Source of the DNA: Haliclona indistincta
Taxonomy: Eukaryota > Porifera > Demospongiae > Haplosclerida > Chalinidae
Direction: 5' to 3'
NCBI GenBank assembly: GCA_964017065.1
Contig: OZ024786.1
Coordinates: forward strand, 7,817,047 to 7,881,046
Length of the DNA: 64,000 nucleotides
Shown here: positions 52,010 through 63,202 of the stretch, piece by piece
Numbering within the stretch: the stretch's first letter is position 1
Layout of the letters: each line of letters opens with the position of its first letter
The notes under the pieces: generated by a model
Databases searched by the model: none
Seen by the model: the letters and a program-made list of their open reading frames with translations, nothing else
What the model was told of the DNA's origin: nothing
Translations under genes and position numbers: made by a program

Positions 52010-53991
52010 ATTAGTAAAATGTACAAATGCTAACGTGATGTCTCGTGCGCCTGTTGCAGGAAGAGAGCTAATGATATTTTCGAATTTTTACAAACTTCAA
52101 AGCCTGTACTCGTTACTCGAACATATTGAACACATAATTATGCTGAGTATTTTGATTACCGATGTGATTGCTGGTACATCAGCACTTTCGTCTTCCATAA
52201 GTCTCCAAAAGAAGGCATGACACTCCTCAAAAATGATTGATTGACGAATGAGGTCATCGCTGATTTTATAAACTCGTTTTGAATCTTAAGATTTTTTAAC
52301 ATTCCTTGACAAACTTAGCACTTTACTTTAATTCTGTGTTTAGTCGATCAGCATAGAAATATTATCATTCTATCTCTTGGTACTTCTGCCCCAGCCACAT
52401 AATTATACTGAATAAAATCACTAACTGAATTCAAGAAACTGAATACGATTGCAGAGAGAACTCTTGTATTGTCTGGACTTGCCTGTAATACTCTATTTAC
52501 AGCGATAAACCCTTGCAGCTTTCTCAGATGACACTTCGACAACTTGCTAGTCTGTCTGATCTCTGTCTTCATTGTATACAGGAGAATATCCCTAGCAGTA
52601 GGATCATCTATGTGGGATTATGACTCAACATAAAGATTCAGTTTGCCACAGGAACCAACAGCATTCTTCCAGTTGTGGCATGGCGAAGAAACAAACTTAA
52701 TATTTAATCTTGTTCAGCTAAACAAAAATCTTGGAGAACAGAAAACACCATTTTTGGAAACTAAATAACAGATCCAGGAAAATTTTATGATTCCAATGTG
52801 ATTGAAAACGTGGCTTTTGATTGTTTACTGGATACTGCGGAGGCGGAGCTGGTACAACGGTGAGAATCTGGTACTTCTGATCATAAAGAAAGCACTGCAA
52901 GGGTGTTCACGCTTTGTTTCCACCTTGCTCTGTATGAATCTCTAAAGTGTGTCTCCAGACAAACATGTCTACAGCACTTAGACATGTTAGACATGTTTGT
53001 AAACACATCAGCTTGGGCTGCTTCTGTTGACGATTCCTTATCAATTCTCCAGCAAGGTGGCAACTTCTTTTTATAGCGTCAAGAAGTTTTCTGAAGCATA
53101 ACACATGTATGGTTATGAAGATACGTCCTATAAACGATGCCGGGATATTCGATCAATAATAAATTTGATATTAATCGTGATAAAGTACGTTACTGATCAA
53201 GTACGTTACTGATGCATGACGTGGTATTGAGCAATATCTGTTGGCGCAAAGCATTGTCAAGCACAATTAAAAGTGCCACTTAAGCTTTTTCTTGTGCTGC
53301 CCTCTAGAGCTTGTTTTCTTTCCTTTTTACCTCAGCCTCACTATTTTGCTGGCTATCACAGCATCTGTTTTGACTGCAGCAGCACCATCATACTGATATA
53401 CAATTCTTTTCCTCGCCAATATTTGACCATAGCACAAAGGAGTTTTGTACTTCTTAAGTCAAATTAGAACTGAAAATCAACCTTCTTAAACGATAAAATT
53501 GCAACTCTCACGTCCTCGTACTTAAACTTTTGTTTCCAAAAAGTAGGTTAGAAGATAATTATAGTCTGTTCTTCATTGCCTGCTTGATGTGCGCCCATGG
53601 CTTGGTATTCACTCTCTGTTAAATCAACAACTCAAGCTAATTGGTTTACTCTTAGTTTGCTCACCATTATGACCTGCCGATTGATCATTTGCATCTAATT
53701 CAAATGCCAGAATCATAAAGGAGATAATCGCTGTTGACGACAGTTCCTCTCTATTTCTTTAGCCTTTTCATCATTGATTTCCTGACTTTTCTTTAAGGCT
53801 GAAATTGTTTCTAACACCAATGGCACAAACAAACAAACAAACAAATAAACAGTATAATACAGTCTCATGGTCAAAGATTGTCTCGTTCTCTATAGTCACC
53901 AGCCCGAGCTGCATATCTTTTTTTATAATAATTTCGCATAAAGCAGGACACTAAAATAGCTATAACTACAGCTAACTTGCATAGCACCCAG
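52010..53991. other. No supported gene
   Basis: Several frames of 60-75 codons occur without recognised motifs (52348-52572, 52881-53104 minus). No repeats or element ends were noted. Confidence 0.4.
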
Positions 53992-54317
53992 TTATACGAA
54001 GTTAATTAAGTAAACAATTACGAAAAAAGATAAAGAGTCAGTTTTCTGGGCATCAGGGGGGAGCCTGTTCCACAAAGCAATAGAGCGAGGAAAAAATGAG
54101 TTATCATAGGCACTGGAGTGAGCGAAGGGCGACAAATTTGAGTGCTTCTCAGTGATCGAGGTGGTGGCCTCACATGAATTGGAGCCTCTGGATATCTGAC
54201 ACCATTGGCCTGATCCACAGACTTGTGGATACTGTAACAAATCATTACACAGATGTACATAGTCTTAGACACTATGTGGTAGTTATGGTTGGATTGTGTT
54301 GTGCCCAGGAGTCTCAC
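53992..54317 (-). pseudogene. 3' end of a LINE reverse transcriptase gene
   Basis: The segment S-S-A-Y-D-N-S-F-F-P-R-S-I-A-L-W-N-R-L-P-P-D-A-Q-K-T-D-S-L matches the last conserved block of many CR1/RTE-like LINEs (Y-x-x-S-F-F-P-R-x-I-x-L-W-N-x-L-P-x-x-(I/V)-(V/A)-x-x-x-S-L-x-x-F). Two overlapping frames show a small shift within it. Only about 100 residues survive. The strand is the same as that of the LINE at 37.8-39.4 kb, but the sequences differ, so it is another family. Confidence 0.65.
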
Positions 54318-55393
54318 GTTTTATATCTACGATCCCTGTCAGCATAGCTAACAGAGGCTGACACGAGTCATTGGGGGAGTTGGCCACTGGCAATGGCCCA
54401 AGTGAATATCACGCTCTCACGAGCAGAGTAGAACAGACAACACAAACAGTTAACAAACAAATAAACTATAAGTAACAGTTATGTAAGGAGAGGGTGGGAG
54501 GGAAAGAGACATAGCCAGAGTAGGGTGTACGACAATGTGCCGGCTGACCTCACCCTAGATGTCTACGCATGCACCCATTTGCCTAGGGGGAGCGTCCCTT
54601 GCACAATTAACTACATTTAACTTCCAACCTAAATGGACATTTAATGACTGTTAAGCTGTTATCACGAGAAATTTTGATGCAACTAAGGCATGCCGGTTGA
54701 CAATTAAAAATTACTTGTACTTTGCGAGCTAGCCCTAGTTCACCGATCATTCTCTTGTTTTCAGCAACTCTCTTCTTGATCATCATCTCATAACTACTCA
54801 GCTCTTCCTGTAATTTTTATACATATTAAAGTTTTTTATAATACTGGCAAAACATGGCTGTCACTGTCTTCCTCATAAAACTTCACAATTTTTTTGAGGA
54901 AGCTGATTCCCTCTTGAGAGACTGTTGAAGCTGAAAATTATGAAACGCAATAAACAAAGAGGTGTGATGCTGAGGAGACAAGGCATGTCACATAAGAGAG
55001 CCTGCATGAGAATGATTTAAAAGCTGTGTACATGCATACATGTGTTCATTCAGACAAGACGCGACACATTCATATACTGAAATGCTGATTAACTTACAGT
55101 TTGACATGTCATCTCGGTGAAAAGAAATAACATTGCTATTATGGCTAATAATGCATGCACTTTCTATCGCTAACATGCATGTACCACTCAGTCAGTGCTC
55201 AAGACTTTGTTTTGTTGTCTATATAACTCAGTGGCGGCAGTAATCATATAGCATTGGTTATCTTTTAAGAGTACCTCCTCCCTGTAGTGACGTCGATTTA
55301 TCCTGTTTTTGCTGCTCATCTATTGTAAAAAAAATATTACTACATGAAAAATTCGGTGCAAGTCTTACCTAGCTCGGTTTGCAAACGCAACAC
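54318..55393. other. No supported gene
   Basis: No coding frame of note. Words such as gggggagttggccactgg (54375) resemble sequence near 9.15 and 9.70 kb and may be part of a shared dispersed repeat. Confidence 0.35.
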
Positions 55394-56240
55394 CTAGCTC
55401 TTCTTAGCTGCCAACGCATCACAAGCGTCTTGCAGCTCGTCTTCAAGCTTTATTCTCTTTGCTTGACATTCAGAGCACGGCCTCAGAGTGAGTGTCGCGG
55501 GTGCGGCTAACGTGATGATGGCATTTGTCATAGCTTGTAAGCTAGCGCTTTGTGCCAGCTTTTGCTTGGCTTTCTCGCTTTCACTGTCACCTGCCTTGGG
55601 CTTTTTGGCTTTGTCTTTTTTGCATTGAGACGCCTTGGTCGTCGGCTTCCTGGTCCGCTTGTTGGATGGTAGTGCGGTCACAGTGACCGTGGGCGAGCTC
55701 GCTGCCGGCTCAATGGAATCCAAGAAGCTCTCTAGTTCTTCTTTAGAGTCTACAGTGTTCCGTGCATGGAATGACGCACATACTCTTTATCAAATCTTCG
55801 CTTGAAGCAGCGAGTAGTCTCACGCCATGGCGCTGGCTGGGTTTTTTCCAGTAACAGGTGCCTATTACCGGGAAATTCTCTGGCAATTTTGCTGGTTTGA
55901 TAACCCAGGAGGCAGGAATTACTGTCAGACTTTGGTCTTCAGACCATTCTGCAACCACCCACGAGTTTTCTATGATAGCCTGGTCACCTACTCCAAGATC
56001 TCACGGTCCATCACAGCGAGTAATGCAGCCTTGTCTGAAAAGGTCTTCAATATTTTTAGCTTGTTCGTATACTTCATCTCAAACACGTACTCCATGCACG
56101 CCTATTTCCTTGAGCCTTCGAGTTAAACTCTCATTGGTCTTGGCTCCCGTCGTTAGATTCATGCTTTCGGGAACAGTGTCGGCGGTACTCTGCTCGTCAG
56201 TCTCAATCGGCGTGTCGGTTCTCCGAGTTTGCTCGTCCTT
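55394..56240 (-). pseudogene. Basic coiled-coil protein gene, probably part of a repeated family
   Basis: Reading left on the minus strand, a block at about 56165-55970 (N-L-T-T-G-A-K-T-N-E-S-L-T-R-R-L-K-E-I-G) has one TGA. It is followed by W-V-V-A-E-W-S-E-D-Q-S-L-T-V-I-P-A-S-W-V with L-L-A-A-S-S-E-D (55958-55743). Then a separate frame reads M-D-S-I-E-P-A-A-S-S-P-T-V (55723-55394). Its end is Lys-rich, then C-S-E-C-Q-A-K-R-I-K-L-E-D-E-L-Q-D-A-C-D, a likely coiled coil. The middle block resembles the W-x-x-D-x-S-x-T-V-(I/V)-x-x-x-x-V start that precedes BEN-type domains in some invertebrate proteins. Separate frames may be exons or results of decay. The DNA immediately 5' carries a MITE at 56.31 kb. 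Confidence 0.4.
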
Positions 56241-56309
56241 GACGTACCACGTGGTTGATCGTCTTCGTAGCTCGTCTGTAGTCAGCTTGACTCAAGCTGA
56301 CTGTTGGTA

Positions 56310-56489
56310 CAGTGAACCCTCACTAATGCGAACAACCCTAATCCGTACCCTCGCTAGTCGGAATGGGGAAATTTGATTGTGAATATCATTATAGCTATCT
56401 GTATCATCTACATGTTTTTGCTAGTCCGAACAAACACTAATCCGAACAGTAGCGGGTACCAAGGTGTTCGGATTAGCGAGGGTCTACTG
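56310..56489. mobile_element. Tigger/pogo-like MITE (180 bp) with TA target duplication
   Basis: TA at 56308-56309 and 56490-56491 flank ends CAGTGAACCCTCACTAATGCG and, inverted, CAGTAGACCCTCGCTAATCCG. CAGT-start ends followed by ACCCTC and a TA duplication are typical of pogo/Tigger elements. Internal words (ctaatccg and gttcggattag) show partial symmetry. No gene is inside. It interrupts sequence 5' of the gene at 55.4-56.2 kb. Confidence 0.9.
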
Positions 56490-56491
56490 TA

Positions 56492-57391
56492 TTCCGATCC
56501 GGTTCGAAGGACCATGTAGATTATTGTTTACCCAGACCTAGAATTCTTGTTCTACGTCCTCTATCGACTTGCTCAAATTCTCATTCGTAACAGCATGGTA
56601 GATCACATGATACGTACATAATAAATCAGAGTTAGTAAGTATAAATGATAAATTGTCACGTGGAGTTATATAATCGTCCACAGAGTGTGGTTCGTGTGAT
56701 ATCGACAGCTACCGCGGCAAATGACAGAGAAATAATTATTGTCAGAGAATGCAGCAATACAAAATAGTGGCAGACTGAACAGAACATATGAACGTGAACA
56801 TGTGAGAGTGTGCCACCAGGGCTTAAATAGTGACTTGGTGTACAATGACTAGTGTAAAACAAGTAACAAGTGATTGATCAGTTCGGTGCCATGAGTCTGC
56901 TTGTTTACTACAGTTCGTCATCCTTTCTTGAGTGGAAGTCTCAAGACAGCGCCTCAAACCAATCCATCTCTGCCAACAATTAGTTCTTCGATTACTGTCG
57001 ACCTCCACTATCCTCTGGGATGATCATCATCGTGAAGTATCACAACATCTCCTGGCGTAGGAGTCTGACCAGTTCCTTAGATCCTGTGAGTGTTCCTTAA
57101 CTCAAGTTGATGCTCTTGAGTGATCTCCTCTGGACAGTAAAAATCCTGATCTCTGGACTACAAGGCGGCACAAGAAATATGTGAAGAACTATGTAACTAT
57201 AAAACTATTGATATGTATTCAAACAATATATGTTAATATTCTTAAACAATATTTTCTCATTTATATCAGCTACATCTTCATTCATTCGTTCTGCTCGCAC
57301 ATCATTCATATCAGCATGAGTTGATAGAAAGAATCAGTTGATAGAAATGATAAATTTCTATCAATATACTATTTTCATTTTTGTGAATATA
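56492..57391. other. No supported gene
   Basis: AT-rich sequence with short frames only. No repeat or element boundary seen. Confidence 0.4.
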
Positions 57392-57519
57392 TGAACCTTC
57401 TCAAGTGACCACTGAAGAAACTGGCGGAGAGGAGAGTAAATGCGTTCGTATTTAATGAACCTTCTCAAGTGACCACTGAAGAAACTGGCGGAGAGGAGAG
57501 TAAATGCGTTCGTATTTAA
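57392..57519. repeat. 64-bp tandem duplication
   Basis: 57392-57455 and 57456-57519 are identical or differ by one base (tttaatgaac against tttaacgaac at the right edge). The near-perfect match indicates a very recent event. Confidence 0.9.
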
Positions 57520-58579
57520 CGAACTATTTTTCTCATGTGATCGTTCTCTGTGTACATGTACAAGAATCAATCTATTCTCGTGCCTCGTAGGCAAAGTGTG
57601 CCGATCAATGATCTGATTATTCATCTCGAAGTACTTAATTGAACACCTGCAGCCCGGGGCACTGACTTGAGTTTTATATATAAAACATATCAACAATAAA
57701 CTACTATTGTTGATATGTATACAATATATACACACAAACTTACAATTCGTACTGCAATCATCACAAAACACTTTTCTGTATCTAGGAAAGGACAATAATT
57801 ATTACAAACAACAATGACAGCAACTAACAGTGAAAGTGACAGTGACCATAAAGTAACACTAGTAGCTGTCATACAGAATCTATGACAGAATCTGTCATAC
57901 AATAATAAAGACTGTGAGGTACGTTTCCGTGGTGTGACTCTAGTGGTTGCCAGATACTTCTGAAAAATCTACTTACGGAGTCTCCGATACAATCAAGTAC
58001 CTTACAACCAGATTATTTCATATTTAGTAACTAGATTATTTCATCATTAATCAAGGGTGTTGACGTGAATACCTGTGTCTACAGTGGAGTGCACCTTTTT
58101 CTCTCCTTCCTAGCACTGTTTTCATGGGTGACTGATGTCTCGGCAATTCTTCATTAGAGCCATGGATTGAGAACTCTCTCCTCCAATTGTGCCATATTCC
58201 CTGCGATATTTGAAAGCTGACAGGTTATTCTAGTTTGCATCGATGAAATCATATCATAGTATAATCTTGTATGTCCGGCCCAGCTGTATTACTAACCAGC
58301 ATGGATGGCTGCCAAAGGATCAGTTCTTGACTGTGATTTTAGAGGAGGTGGAGAAGGAAGGTGCTGGGCAGGTGGAGCTGGTGGTAGAGGTGGAGATGGT
58401 GGTTCTGCTGCTCCCAAAAATGGTCTGGAAAGTATCATCAGAAAATGGTCCTCAAAAGCAGTTTTGACTTCTGAATCTTTTCATGGAATATGTTACTAGG
58501 ATATGTGGATGCTCTGAAACTGATGTTGAGGAACGGATTGAGCGATTGATTGCCTTCAAAGGTGAGAGGCCCACAGCTA
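57520..58579. other. No supported gene
   Basis: Gly-rich and Val/Glu-rich frames at about 58243-58499 plus are alternative readings of one purine-rich tract (gaggtggagaaggaagg) and carry no domain. Confidence 0.4.
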
Positions 58580-58685
58580 GCTAGCTGGTTATCGTTAGCT
58601 AGCTATCTGGTTATCGTTATCGTTACCGTTCGTTATCGTTATCGTTACCGCTGGTTATCGTTAGGTGAACGCTGGTTATCGTTTG
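58580..58685. repeat. GTTATC/GTTACC hexamer microsatellite
   Basis: The words ggttatcgt, gttaccg and ctggttatcgtta repeat irregularly about ten times, with agctagct interspersed. No function is suggested. Confidence 0.85.
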
Positions 58686-60416
58686 AAATTCGTGCCAAAA
58701 CTTGGGTGGGGTGCAGCAGCTCAATGTGGGCAAAATTTTCATGGTTGTACCTAGCTTTTAGTTTATCTATAGCCACTCCATTTCCTATGATTCCTCACAA
58801 ATTGAAAATAACATTATGGTTAATTATTGATATACCTGCGGGCATGTTTCCTGTGCTATCACTTAAAAGAGGTGGCAATCTCGCACCAACACTGTGTTAC
58901 GAGAGTACCAAATACAAATATAATAAGTTATAGATGGATGAGGTTTTGACAAAGGGTTGAAAAAGCTGAAAAGGACGTGATGAACGTGTGGCATTTCTAA
59001 CAATGAGGCCCTCTTAAAAATAACACTCTGATCTTGAAATTTTGTACAAGAGACACAGTTCAGACTGTCTCCTCTGTAAATTTTGAACTGAGTTAAGTGA
59101 ACAGGGTAGCCAGTTCCCACTCACCAGACAATCATAATCACAATACAACCACTAAAATAAGCACTATATGGTAGATATCGTAGAGGCAAACCAATGAAAA
59201 CTATAGAGTTCAATTTTTCCATTGGTCAGCAGTAGAGCCAGAGAAATCTGACAATAAAGGGGAACCTACCAATTGATGAACGAATAATTACTATACAATG
59301 AATCTTTAGATTGCCCTGTGTCTGGATTAAACCATTCTTAAGCCAGATGTTCTTCATAACAAGAAAAGATTGTGCCCAAGAAAAGATTGTGCATAGAGTC
59401 TGTAATTGTGAATCGAAATCTATCAAAGTAAGGGAACAGATTTAGTTTGGTGTACCTACTACCGGTGGCTGTTACAATGTCCTTACAAGCTTTCTCTGAT
59501 GTTGCTAATTATATTTTGCGAACTTTTTAGTTCTTGTCGATTCAAGAACGTCAGAGTGAGGAAAGCAAATGTTTTATAATAAATATTATTTTTGTAATTC
59601 TGTATAATCTTTATTCGAGAGGTCAGCATCACTTGCGTCTTTTGGTAACAGTAGCATAACCACATCGTCACTGTGGGTCAGCAAAGCAAATCGTCAGGAT
59701 ACAGAAAGGGACTATTAACCTGCAGTGATGGAATAATAGTTACGTTGGTGGGTTAAAATTGATATGAATATTAATGAGCCAAAATATTTTTGCTATAACA
59801 TGTGACAGAGTAGGACAAACAGCACAAAACTCGCTTTGAAGCATCATAACGTGCGTCTTTACGTACATAGCGACTCTTGGCTAAATCTGCACAGCGCTAG
59901 GTGTGCACAATACCAGGAACGCTATAGCGATTTTTCTCACAAAATAAAGCGACGTGTAGTGTACATTCCAGCTGCCTTGTGTGCACTTTGCGTCCGGGGC
60001 TGATGCACTACAAATCTAGAAAAAAATTATCTTGCTTTGGTCGGTATCATAAGGAAACTCCTTTGTGCAACACGAGCAACGGCTTAGAAAACCACAAACC
60101 TTATGTGCTGCTGGCAAATCACAGGCTACACAAAAGTTATTCAGCCTTCACTGTTACCATTTCTCCACAAGCTGAGTAAATCATCAACAAGAGGCCAAAG
60201 ATAGGGGTTAATACAAGCACGAAGTATATTTAAAATAACCATATGACTTCAACGCTGTATTCAGTAAATTTGAAAGGCTGGAACCAATCGCAGTTCATCA
60301 TTAGCCCATTGTTGCCAGGTTGAGCTAAGAATGGGTATCCATTTACTTCTTCCACACACGCCCTTCATACAAATATCCTTGTGGTGTTTGTCTGCACTGC
60401 CACTCTTCACACATGC
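58686..60416. other. No supported gene
   Basis: Short frames with no motif. AT-rich stretches around 59500-59600. No paired inverted ends found. Confidence 0.4.
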
Positions 60417-60686
60417 TCAATATACCTTGAAGAACTGTATGTGATATTCTATGTTCACTCTAGCAATAACATCACCCCGTATGCTTTCCACATCTGCTTC
60501 CTTTAGCTCATTATATAATCGCTCCAGATCACTCTTCACATGGCCCCTCTTCACTCGTCTATGCTTGGGCTTGGCTTTAGTAGGCTGCTTGGCATGCCGT
60601 TTTGTTGCCCATCCTCTCATATTATCATTTCCTGAAGCACAAACTGAACAAGAGATTGGACTGATTTTAATTCTTAGAATCTGCAA
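60417..60686 (-). other. Candidate basic exon, unrecognised
   Basis: The 89-codon frame contains M-R-G-W-A-T-K-R-H-A-K-Q-P-T-K-A-K-P and V-K-S-D-L-E-R-L-Y-N-E-L-K-E-A-D-V. It looks like a basic linker followed by an amphipathic helix. The ends coincide with possible GT and AG dinucleotides, but the phase with neighbours is not established. I do not know the family. Confidence 0.3.
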
Positions 60687-61502
60687 GACAGTAGTATTCT
60701 ATTGTCTTGCACTACTGTAGCGATAACACCAAAGCTTGGTGCAATAGTACCTAGTGTGTGCATCATATGCTAGATCAAAGATCAAAGATATATCCAAGAT
60801 CCTCTCCAGTAGCAATTTTGGTCACTGCATAGGCTGTTTTGCAGAAGATTTTAGCTTGGTAGGAGATTTTTGCTTGGCAGGAATCTTGGGCTCTAGAATT
60901 ATTGATCTTGGCTTCCTCTCTCGTCAAAACTCTTTGAATCGGTTTTGCAAGCCAATGATAAGTGCTCCAGTTGGTGTGCCGATCTGGGCTTTTATCCAAG
61001 GGTACTTTGTTGTGATTAGTGTGGCCACATGAATGTATTCATCTATTGTTGGATATCGCTTGTGGCACAGCATACTACTGGCCACACTAGAAAGATATTT
61101 TGGCGCTATATTGGCATCCTCCGCTCTAATGCCAGCTTCTATAGGAGCAGTAACGTGCTGAGGGAGAGCAGTAACGTGCTGGGGGGTTGTGGCAAGGGCA
61201 TTTTTGTCTCTCGTTCTCTTTATGGGCTATTTGGATGGAATTTTGACGGCTGGATTAGCTTTTTTTCTTCGATGGAAAATCCAGAGTCCTTCTTTAGTTC
61301 TGTCTGTACTTTTGGATTAGATTTTTAACCTTAGTCCTACACTGCTGCCATGTCTTTGCATAACTAAGATGTGTTGTCGCAATTCAAGTTCTTCACAGTT
61401 TAGATCGAAAACATACTAATAATTATTATTCCTTATAACACACACTTAAATTCTAACAACTCAGACAAATCAAGATACAAAACCCACAAACAGACCTATC
61501 AC

Positions 61503-61856
61503 TTATACAAAACTAACAGACACACCACTAAAGACCAAGATACAATAACACAAAACTACATATAATTTGTCACCTATTGCTTCCACATCTTTCACTTCTA
61601 TAGCCTGGGCGCTGACAGAGATTTTAACGAAAACGTCAATCTCTTGCAATCGGTCTATTTGTACCTCATCAACCGTTGCATAGTCGTGATCTTGAATCAA
61701 AGATTCTGCGTCAATAGCTCGTTTGGACTCCTTGATCACACTTCTACACAATATTAATTTTGTGTTTTGTTTGTGTTTATACTGTTTCTTCCCTCTAAAC
61801 AAAGTACTTATGATTATGATACAGTGTGTTACAGTATGATACTGATTACTGATCAC
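61503..61856 (-). other. Candidate exon, unrecognised
   Basis: The middle of the frame (V-I-K-E-S-K-R-A-I-D-A-E-S-L-I-Q-D, then V-D-E-V-Q-I-D-R-L-Q-E-I-D-V-F-V-K-I-S-V) is plausibly coding and could be the start of an OB-like beta strand region. The first 30 and last 20 residues look like intron read-through. It lies just downstream of another candidate exon (61992-62330). Confidence 0.25.
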
Positions 61857-61991
61857 ATTGATTACTGATTATGGATATGATTACTGTTTGTTATGGGCCC
61901 TGAACAAAGTACTATGCAATGGGAAATCCCAAATAGGTTCTAGAATTAGTATTATGCTTGCTAAGTAAAATATTAGTGGTATTGTGTTTCC

Positions 61992-62330
61992 TCAGAGAGT
62001 ACCACTACTAGTGGCTATGTGTGTACGTATGAATTGAAATCTGGCCATTACTTCTTTTATGGCAAGGTTGTTTTGTTTTGTACGTCGGCATTCCAAAGCG
62101 AGGACCTTTAAATGTCGTCCATGTGAGGCTTCATCCTCTCCTTCATTTATGATAGGCATAGGACCTTCACTTGGCATAGATTTTTTCAGGTTTTTTGGTT
62201 TTTTGTTTCTTCTTATAGGTTCTTTGGTTATTCTCCCAATATTCTTCTTAAACGCAATTGCACCCTCATTGTAATCGAGTGTAAATTTTACACAGATAAG
62301 AGCTGTTATTGCCTGAAAAAAATGAAGCAC
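61992..62330 (-). pseudogene. Exon resembling the C-terminal region of SAMD3-like transposon proteins
   Basis: The frame contains P-I-R-R-N-K-K-P-K-N, then P-S-E-G-P-M-P-I-I-N-E-G-E-D-E-A, H-L-K-V-L-A-L-E-C-R-R-T-K-Q-N-N and V-M-A-R-F-Q-F-I-R-T-H-I. This order (R-R-x-x-x-N, a P-x-G-E-D-x-x-S stretch, L-x-x-E-x-K-(K/R)-x-x-x-N, x-x-M-x-R-T-F-x-x-R-R-x-x-I) is one I recall from multi-copy proteins labelled SAMD3-like in fish and invertebrates. Those proteins are themselves probably transposon-related. Only one exon is visible, so it is treated as a remnant. Confidence 0.4.
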
Positions 62331-62422
62331 AAGGTGCAGATGCCTCGGTATGTACTAACAACCCATGGCGCATGTGTGAGTGTTACATGTACGATAATTC
62401 AGTATGCAGAATTTTAGTAACA

Positions 62423-62515
62423 GACAGAATGACTGACAAACAAACAAACGAAATATACGGAAGTAACCGACAGAATGACTGACAAAGAAACAAACGAACG
62501 AAACATACAGAAGCA
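62423..62515. repeat. 46-bp tandem duplication
   Basis: Two adjacent copies starting gacagaatgactgacaaa (62423 and 62469) differ by four or five bases. Contains degenerate (aaac)n words. Confidence 0.85.
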
Positions 62516-62552
62516 AGTGAAGAAGAAATAGTTATGAATGGAAAATTAAGAG

Positions 62553-63148
62553 TTAATCTCTGCTGACACTTTTGATGCAATTGGTGTTTTTGTCAAAAGT
62601 GAGTGAAAAAAATGTTGCAGCAAGTAATGTCTCCGAGAAAACTGTATCTTCTAAGACAATTTGAGCAAGAATATTTGAGTTTGCTTTTAGTAAGTAGGTC
62701 TGCCCATTCTCATCTTCTAGGTAGAGACGTGCACTTACTTGAGTTTTGTTAATTTTTGAGTAGTATTGCAAAAAGAGCATGTTGCCACTGACTTGTTCAT
62801 CGTAGTTGAGGTCTTTTTGCTGTGCAAGCATATAAAATGTTCTTCTAGTTGGTTAACGGCTATTACCACAGCATCAGAAAGAATAGAATCTTCTTCATGG
62901 ATACTTTCTGTTGCGGTAGCAATTTCGTCAATAAGTTCAAATGATGAACCAAAGCTAGCATATGTTAATGTAACTCTTCCTGCATACTTATGAACTTGTA
63001 TACGGTTTAGTTGGCAATAGTTGTTTTCTTCAAGAGTGTTGACATTGTCTTCCAATAAAGTCAGAAGAACATGTCCAGTATTATCTCCTATTAATACTTC
63101 TTGCTTAAGTTTATCAGTGGATGTAGATTGGACTTCATGGACTTGCAA
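62553..63148 (-). pseudogene. RPA-like OB-fold protein, second copy, frameshifted
   Basis: The first frame (63148-62735) has E-V-L-I-G-D-N-T-G-H-V-L-L-T-L-L-E-D-N-V-N as an OB strand. It is followed by Y-C-Q-L-N-R-I-Q-V-H-K-Y-A-G and then I-C-L-H ... T-C-S-F-C, a zinc ribbon. The other frame (62831-62553) continues with Q-V-S-A-R-L-Y-L-E-D-E-N-G-Q-T-Y. The frames meet around AACTCAAGTAAGT (about 62740), where a shift of one base would connect them. A GTAAGT is present there, but an intron is unlikely because coding resumes at once. The layout matches the RPA-like gene at 5.58-6.16 kb. It could belong to the Helitron remnant just upstream, because some Helitrons carry RPA-like genes. Confidence 0.55.
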
Positions 63149-63202
63149 AATTTTACATCGAACAGTAACTCTATCGTATTCATTATAATGATGAATTTGC
63201 GC

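Noticed and set aside
55858..56376. 172-codon plus-strand frame
   Set aside because: It is the antisense of protein-like minus-strand blocks and runs into a MITE. Its composition (Ser/Leu-rich, no domain) is typical of a shadow.
58243..58499. Gly-rich and Val/Glu-rich overlapping frames
   Set aside because: Both are alternative readings of the same purine-rich tract and show no domain.
62735..62745. GTAAGT as a splice donor in the RPA-like copy
   Set aside because: Coding resumes immediately in another frame, leaving no room for an intron; a one-base frameshift explains it better.
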